Source: Siphonodentalium dalli
Lineage: Eukaryota; Mollusca; Scaphopoda; Gadilida; Siphonodentaliidae
DNA length: 64,000 nt
NCBI GenBank assembly: GCA_032622095.1
Contig: CP136069.1
Coordinates: 202,290,690 to 202,354,689, forward strand
Direction: 5' to 3'
Shown here: piece by piece, positions 58,616-64,000 of the stretch
How the letters are laid out: each line of letters opens with the position of its first letter
Position numbering within the stretch: the stretch's first letter is position 1
The notes under the pieces: generated by a model
Told to the model about the DNA's origin: nothing
The model's input: the letters and a program-made list of their open reading frames with translations, nothing else
Database searches by the model: none
Made by a program: the position numbers and the translations under genes

Positions 58616-59224
58616 AGTGTTCAACAGATGGTCCTGGTGTTTAATAGATATATAATACTAATTAACTATCACGAATGTTCAACAGATGGTCCTGGTGTTT
58701 AATAGATATATAATACTAATTAACTATCACGAATGTTCAACAGATGGTCCTGGTGTTTAATAGATATATAATACTAATTAACTATCACGAGTGTTCAACA
58801 GATGGTCCTGGTGTTTAACAGATATATAATACTAATTAACTATCACGAATGTTCAACAGATGGTCCTGGTGTTTAATAGATATATAATACTAACTAACTA
58901 TCACGAATGTTCAACAGATGGTCCTGGTGTTTAATAGATATATAATACTAATTAACTATCACGAGTGTTCAACAGATGGTCCTGGTGTTTAATAGATATA
59001 TAATACTAATTAACTATCACGAGTGTTCAACAGATGGTCCTGGTGTTTAATATATATATATAATACTAATTAACTATCACGAATGTTCAACAGATGGTCC
59101 TGGTGTTTAATAGATATATAATACTAATTAACTATCACGAGTGTTCAACAGATGGTCCTGGTGTTTAATAGATATATAATACTAATTAACTATCACGAAT
59201 GTTCAACAGATGGTCCTGGTGTTT
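58616..59224. repeat. 58-bp minisatellite, block 2
   Basis: About 10-11 units of the same minisatellite carry the same internal order of variants as block 3, which shows that the blocks were copied as part of the macro-unit. Confidence 0.95.
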
Positions 59225-60385
59225 ATCATCGAGGCCAAGCGGCAATATTTTGCTGACCTCGTGAGCGATAACTCAAAACGGCCTAAAGTTCTATCTGATG
59301 TTATAGATAAACTACTTCACAAAAACAAGTCCTCGCCACTCCCTCAGTATACGTCATCGGTCGATCTTGCCAATATATTCGCGAAGTTCTTTGTAAACAA
59401 AATCGAGAACATCCGATGCAATATGGTTAGCAACAATGAAACACTCAGCTGGGAATTTATTCAGACCAGTGGTTCATCAAGGGGACTGAAAAAACTGACG
59501 TGTTTCAAGCCACTCACATCTGATCAGCTGTCAGAAATTATATCGAAATCTCCATCAAAACAGTGCCCTCTCGACATTATACCAACAAAGTTATTGAAGA
59601 CATGTAAGTCAGCAATAGCACCCGTGTTGATGAATATTGTAAACAGTTCTTTGGATAGTGGCATTTTCCCATCCACCATGAAACATGCCTTAGTAACGCC
59701 GCTACTGAAGAAACCAGGGCTTGATGTCGAGGTCCTAAGTAACTACCGACCGGTTTCAAACCTCTCTTTTATTTCAAAGCTGATAGAGAGGGTTGTTTCC
59801 AAACAACTCCGCGAATACTTGTCGTCCACTGGCTTGTCGGAAGTGTTTCAATCTGCCTATCGTCCAAATAGCAGCACTGAGACTGCACTTCTTCGGGTCC
59901 AAAACGACTTGCTTATGTCAATGGATCAAAGGGAAGTGTCATGCTTGGTGTTACTGGACCTCAGTGCCGCCTTCGACACCATCGACCACGCTGTGCTATT
60001 GGAGAGACTTGAAAACAGACTCGGTGTGACTGGTGTAGCCTTAGATTGGTTTAGGTCATATCTGAACGGCCGTACATTGAGTGTCACAGTGAACAACGTT
60101 CACTCGGATGTTTTTGCACTTAAGTACGGTGTGCCACAGGGGTCTGTGCTTGGACCCATGCTCTATGTGATCTACGTCCTACCGCTGGGGGACATAATCC
60201 GTCATCATGGACTGAATTTTCACTTTTACGCGGATGATTCCCAACTCTACGTTCATTTCAACCCTGGTTGTGAGATTCCAGCCAGAGAATCCCTAGAGCA
60301 CTGTGTATCCGATATTAAAATCTGGATGACTGATAATTTCCTTAAGTTGAATCCTGACAAAACTGAAATTTTTGAAATTTTTTAG
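59224..60385 (+). pseudogene. L2/CR1-like reverse transcriptase fragment, copy 3
   Basis: It is almost identical to copy 2, with the same satellite junction and the same truncation point after LNPDKTE. Only the first bases of the T-rich tract differ. The open frame ends at TAG after a few tract codons. Confidence 0.92.
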
Positions 60386-61049
60386 TTTTTTTTAATTTTT
60401 GACCTTTTTGAAATTTTTGAGTTTTTTGAAATTTTTGAACTTTTTTGAAATTTTTGAACTTTTTTGAAATTTTTGAACTTTTTGAACTTTTTTTAAATTT
60501 TTGAACTTTTTTGAAATTTTTGAAATTTTTGAACTTTTTGAAATTTTAAACTTTTTGAAATTTGAGTTTTTTGAATTTTGGAAATCTTGGAAATTTTGGA
60601 AATTTTTGAACGTGTGTCACCTTAACAGTCATCCACAGTGAGTGCCTAATGTCCCTTTAAATTCACTTTATGAGTACCGAATGTCACTTTAACATTCAAG
60701 ACTGAAGCTACCTCATGTTCATCAAGGTCCTCACGTAATATACATGTAGATAATATTCCGTTCATTATACGCGGGTGGACCAAAAGCGGTGCCATACAGA
60801 TCATCTAGCACATGACCTCAAATAGGTCATGACATCTGATGACCTAGGATTATGTAAACTAGTGAAAAAGTAGGTCATGACCTATGGTGACCTAGGTCAA
60901 ACTACATAGACTGAGTACTGCAGAGAATATAGGTCAAATTACATAGACTGTCTACTGCAGAGAATATAGGTCAAACTGTCTAGACTGCCTACTGCAGAGA
61001 ATATAGGTCAAACTGTCTAGACTGCCGCACACTGGGGTGGGTATCATCA

Positions 61050-61658
61050 AGTGTTCAACAGATGGTCCTGGTGTTTAATAGATATATAATACTAATTAAC
61101 TATCACGAATGTTCAACAGATGGTCCTGGTGTTTAATAGATATATAATACTAATTAACTATCACGAATGTTCAACAGATGGTCCTGGTGTTTAATAGATA
61201 TATAATACTAATTAACTATCACGAGTGTTCAACAGATGGTCCTGGTGTTTAACAGATATATAATACTAATTAACTATCACGAATGTTCAACAGATGGTCC
61301 TGGTGTTTAATAGATATATAATACTAACTAACTATCACGAATGTTCAACAGATGGTCCTGGTGTTTAATAGATATATAATACTAATTAACTATCACGAGT
61401 GTTCAACAGATGGTCCTGGTGTTTAATAGATATATAATACTAATTAACTATCACGAGTGTTCAACAGATGGTCCTGGTGTTTAATATATATATATAATAC
61501 TAATTAACTATCACGAATGTTCAACAGATGGTCCTGGTGTTTAATAGATATATAATACTAATTAACTATCACGAGTGTTCAACAGATGGTCCTGGTGTTT
61601 AATAGATATATAATACTAATTAACTATCACGAATGTTCAACAGATGGTCCTGGTGTTT
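61050..61658. repeat. 58-bp minisatellite, block 3
   Basis: About 10-11 units, essentially the same series as block 2. Confidence 0.95.
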
Positions 61659-63655
61659 ATCATCGAGGCCAAGCGGCAATATTTTGCTGACCTCGTGAGC
61701 GATAACTCAAAACGGCCTAAAGTTCTATCTGATGTTATAGATAAACTACTTCACAAAAACAAGTCCTCGCCACTCCCTCAGTATACGTCATCGGTCGATC
61801 TTGCCAATATATTCGCGAAGTTCTTTGTAAACAAAATCGAGAACATCCGATGCAATATGGTTAGCAACAATGAAACACTCAGCTGGGAATTTATTCAGAC
61901 CAGTGGTTCATCAAGGGGACTGAAAAAACTGACGTGTTTCAAGCCACTCACATCTGATCAGCTGTCAGAAATTATATCGAAATCTCCATCAAAACAGTGC
62001 CCTCTCGACATTATACCAACAAAGTTATTGAAGACATGTAAGTCAGCAATAGCACCCGTGTTGATGAATATTGTAAACAGTTCTTTGGATAGTGGCATTT
62101 TCCCATCCACCATGAAACATGCCTTAGTAACGCCGCTACTGAAGAAACCAGGGCTTGATGTCGAGGTCCTAAGTAACTACCGACCGGTTTCAAACCTCTC
62201 TTTTATTTCAAAGCTGATAGAGAGGGTTGTTTCCAAACAACTCCGCGAATACTTGTCGTCCACTGGCTTGTCGGAAGTGTTTCAATCTGCCTATCGTCCA
62301 AATAGCAGCACTGAGACTGCACTTCTTCGGGTCCAAAACGACTTGCTTATGTCAATGGATCAAAGGGAAGTGTCATGCTTGGTGTTACTGGACCTCAGTG
62401 CCGCCTTCGACACCATCGACCACGCTGTGCTATTGGAGAGACTTGAAAACAGACTCGGTGTGACTGGTGTAGCCTTAGATTGGTTTAGGTCATATCTGAA
62501 CGGCCGTACATTGAGTGTCACAGTGAACAACGTTCACTCGGATGTTTTTGCACTTAAGTACGGTGTGCCACAGGGGTCTGTGCTTGGACCCATGCTCTAT
62601 GTGATCTACGTCCTACCGCTGGGGGACATAATCCGTCATCATGGACTGAATTTTCACTTTTACGCGGATGATTCCCAACTCTACGTTCATTTCAACCCTG
62701 GTTGTGAGATTCCAGCCAGAGAATCCCTAGAGCACTGTGTATCCGATATTAAAATCTGGATGACTGATAATTTCCTTAAGTTGAATCCTGACAAAACTGA
62801 ACTGATATATATCGGGTTACCGCATCAGTTGCAGAAAGCAACTACCCACGATATTGTGATTGGAGATAGTGTAGTCTCTAAGTCGACTATGGTCCGCAAC
62901 CTGGGGTATATGATGGATGACAATCTATCTGCGGAGGCGCATGTAATGCAAGTTTGCAGATTGGCATATTGTCACCTGAGAAATATCAGCAGGGTGCGAA
63001 ATGTGGTCGACGAAGAGACGGCCAAACAACTCGTACATGCATTTATCACAAGCCGTATAGACTACTGTAACTCACTTTTATCTGGTTGCAACACATACCT
63101 TATTCGGAAACTTCAGCTTGTACAAAACTGTGCTGCTAGGATTGTTACCAAAACAAAGAAATTTGATAACATCACTCCAATTTTAGCTAAATTACACTGG
63201 CTTCCCGTTGAGCAGAGGATCCATTTTAAGGTCTTGCTTCTCACTTATAAGTGTTTAAATAATCTGGCACCATCGTACTTGTCGGATCTCATTCAGCGCT
63301 ATCAACCCGTCAGACCCCTCAGGTCCGCCAAGGCAAATCAACTTGTCTATAAACCTGGGGATCTGGTTACATGCGGCGATCGCGCTTTTTCCGTGGCTGG
63401 CCCAAAGCTGTGGAATCTAATTCCTGATCACTTAAGGATTCCACAAACCATAAATGAGTTCAAATCCGCACTTAAAACCCACCTGTTTGAAGTGGCATTT
63501 GGTCCTCGGCCCACATTGCGTAAAGTTAAGAAATAGCCGCAGTTTATGCTGTATATCTGTATTGTGTTGTATATGTTTTATGTGTATATTGTTAAGTCCG
63601 AGAGCACATTTGTGGAGTCGTGACTATAAACCTTATTATTATTATTATTATTATT
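61658..63655 (+). mobile_element. 5'-truncated L2/CR1-like non-LTR retrotransposon with natural 3' end
   Basis: Coding continues without a break from the satellite junction to the stop at 63536 (630 codons counting from an in-satellite start). It covers the region before RT (LANIFAKFFVNKIENIR), the RT palm with SAAFDTIDH, GVPQGSVLGP and YADD (about residue 340), and the classic L2/CR1 C-terminal part: SRIDYCNSLLSG, KLQLVQNCAARIV, LHWLPVEQRI, LAPSYLSDL, GDRAFSVAGPKLWN and LKTHLFE. A short 3' UTR follows, ending in (TTA)n at 63630-63653. The endonuclease is missing, so it is dead on arrival. Minisatellite resumes directly after the (TTA)n tail, showing insertion into the satellite. Confidence 0.92.
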
Positions 63656-64000
63656 ATATATAATACTAATTAACTATCACGAATGTTCAACAGATGGTCC
63701 TGGTGTTTAATAGATATATAATACTAATTAACTATCACGTGTGTTCAACAGATGGTCCTGGTGTTTAATAGATATATAATACTAATTAACTATCACGAGT
63801 GTTCAACAGATGGTCCTGGTGTTTAATAGATATATAATACGAATTAACTATCACGAATGTTCAACAGATGGTCCTGGTGTTTAATAGATATATAATACTA
63901 ATTAACTATCACGAATGTTCAACAGATGGTCCTGGTGTTTAATAGATATATAATACTAATTAACTATCACGAGTGTTCAACAGATGGTCCTGGTGTTTAA
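63656..64000. repeat. 58-bp minisatellite, block 4 (runs off the window)
   Basis: About six units, starting at TATATAATACTAATTAACTA directly after the retrotransposon tail. The array continues beyond the window. Confidence 0.95.

Larger units (their letters stand above)
54474..63660 (+). repeat. Compound tandem array (2434-bp macro-unit carrying an RT fragment)
   Basis: The order RT fragment, TTTTTGAA tract, unique about 430-bp segment, 58-bp minisatellite repeats. Unit starts at the minisatellite/RT junction lie at about 56790, 59224 and 61658, exactly 2434 bp apart. The first unit (RT entry truncated, from 54474) is about 234 bp longer than the others because its minisatellite has about four more units. 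Copies differ at only a few positions. The last RT copy continues to its natural 3' end instead of the T-rich tract. Confidence 0.92.

Overview
The window looks like nuclear DNA from a lophotrochozoan animal, most likely a marine mollusc. Reasons: AT-rich sequence; a cellular gene split by multi-kilobase introns with ordinary GT-AG splice sites; many relics of CR1/L2-type non-LTR retrotransposons, one Gypsy-type LTR element and a Crypton-like recombinase; and dispersed repeats whose styles I associate with mollusc genomes (the GATTGATTGGGGTTTAACGTC motif near 6.48 kb, repeats ending in GGACGGAC/ACGGACGCC stretches, and an element starting with CAGGGTTACCCGGCGTTGCC). The organism call is inference from repeat style, not from a marker gene. 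I see no prokaryotic operon, CRISPR array, rRNA gene or convincing tRNA gene.

The one well-supported cellular gene is on the minus strand: an XK-related (XKR, phospholipid-scramblase family) membrane protein with exons at 32066-32487, 24866-25044 and 19405-20054. The codon phases agree at both splice junctions. The introns (7.0 and 4.8 kb) are full of repeats, including a near-perfect 165-bp palindrome and a head-to-head inverted repeat around an (AT)n core. A degraded Crypton/KIAA1958-like tyrosine recombinase occupies 15.87-17.43 kb.

Layout: 0-6.5 kb dispersed repeats, a six-unit tandem repeat and decayed minus-strand non-LTR elements; 6.5-13.3 kb mainly degenerate tandem-structured repeats; 13.3-17.5 kb recombinase relic with an element nested in it; 17.6-18.2 kb nested fold-back element; 19.4-32.5 kb XKR gene; 32.8-34.1 kb tandem repeats; 34.29-39.37 kb 3' part of a Gypsy-type LTR retrotransposon with intact 3' LTR; 39.4-45.6 kb repeats and featureless DNA; about 45.7-50.3 kb a nearly complete CR1-like non-LTR retrotransposon with an intact 1189-codon frame carrying a 2A-like motif (GDVETNPGP) before its endonuclease; 51.4-64.0 kb a complex tandem and inverted array.

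The last region is the most unusual. A 5'-truncated L2/CR1 reverse transcriptase sits inside a 58-bp minisatellite. A compound unit (RT fragment, TTTTTGAA-rich tract, a segment packed with AGGTCA half-sites, minisatellite) has been amplified with a 2434-bp period. An inverted copy of the non-RT part lies at about 51.97-52.76 kb. Between the inverted arms lies the C-terminal part of an unrecognised acidic protein with a very compact 3' end, beside a kilobase of purine-rich repeats.
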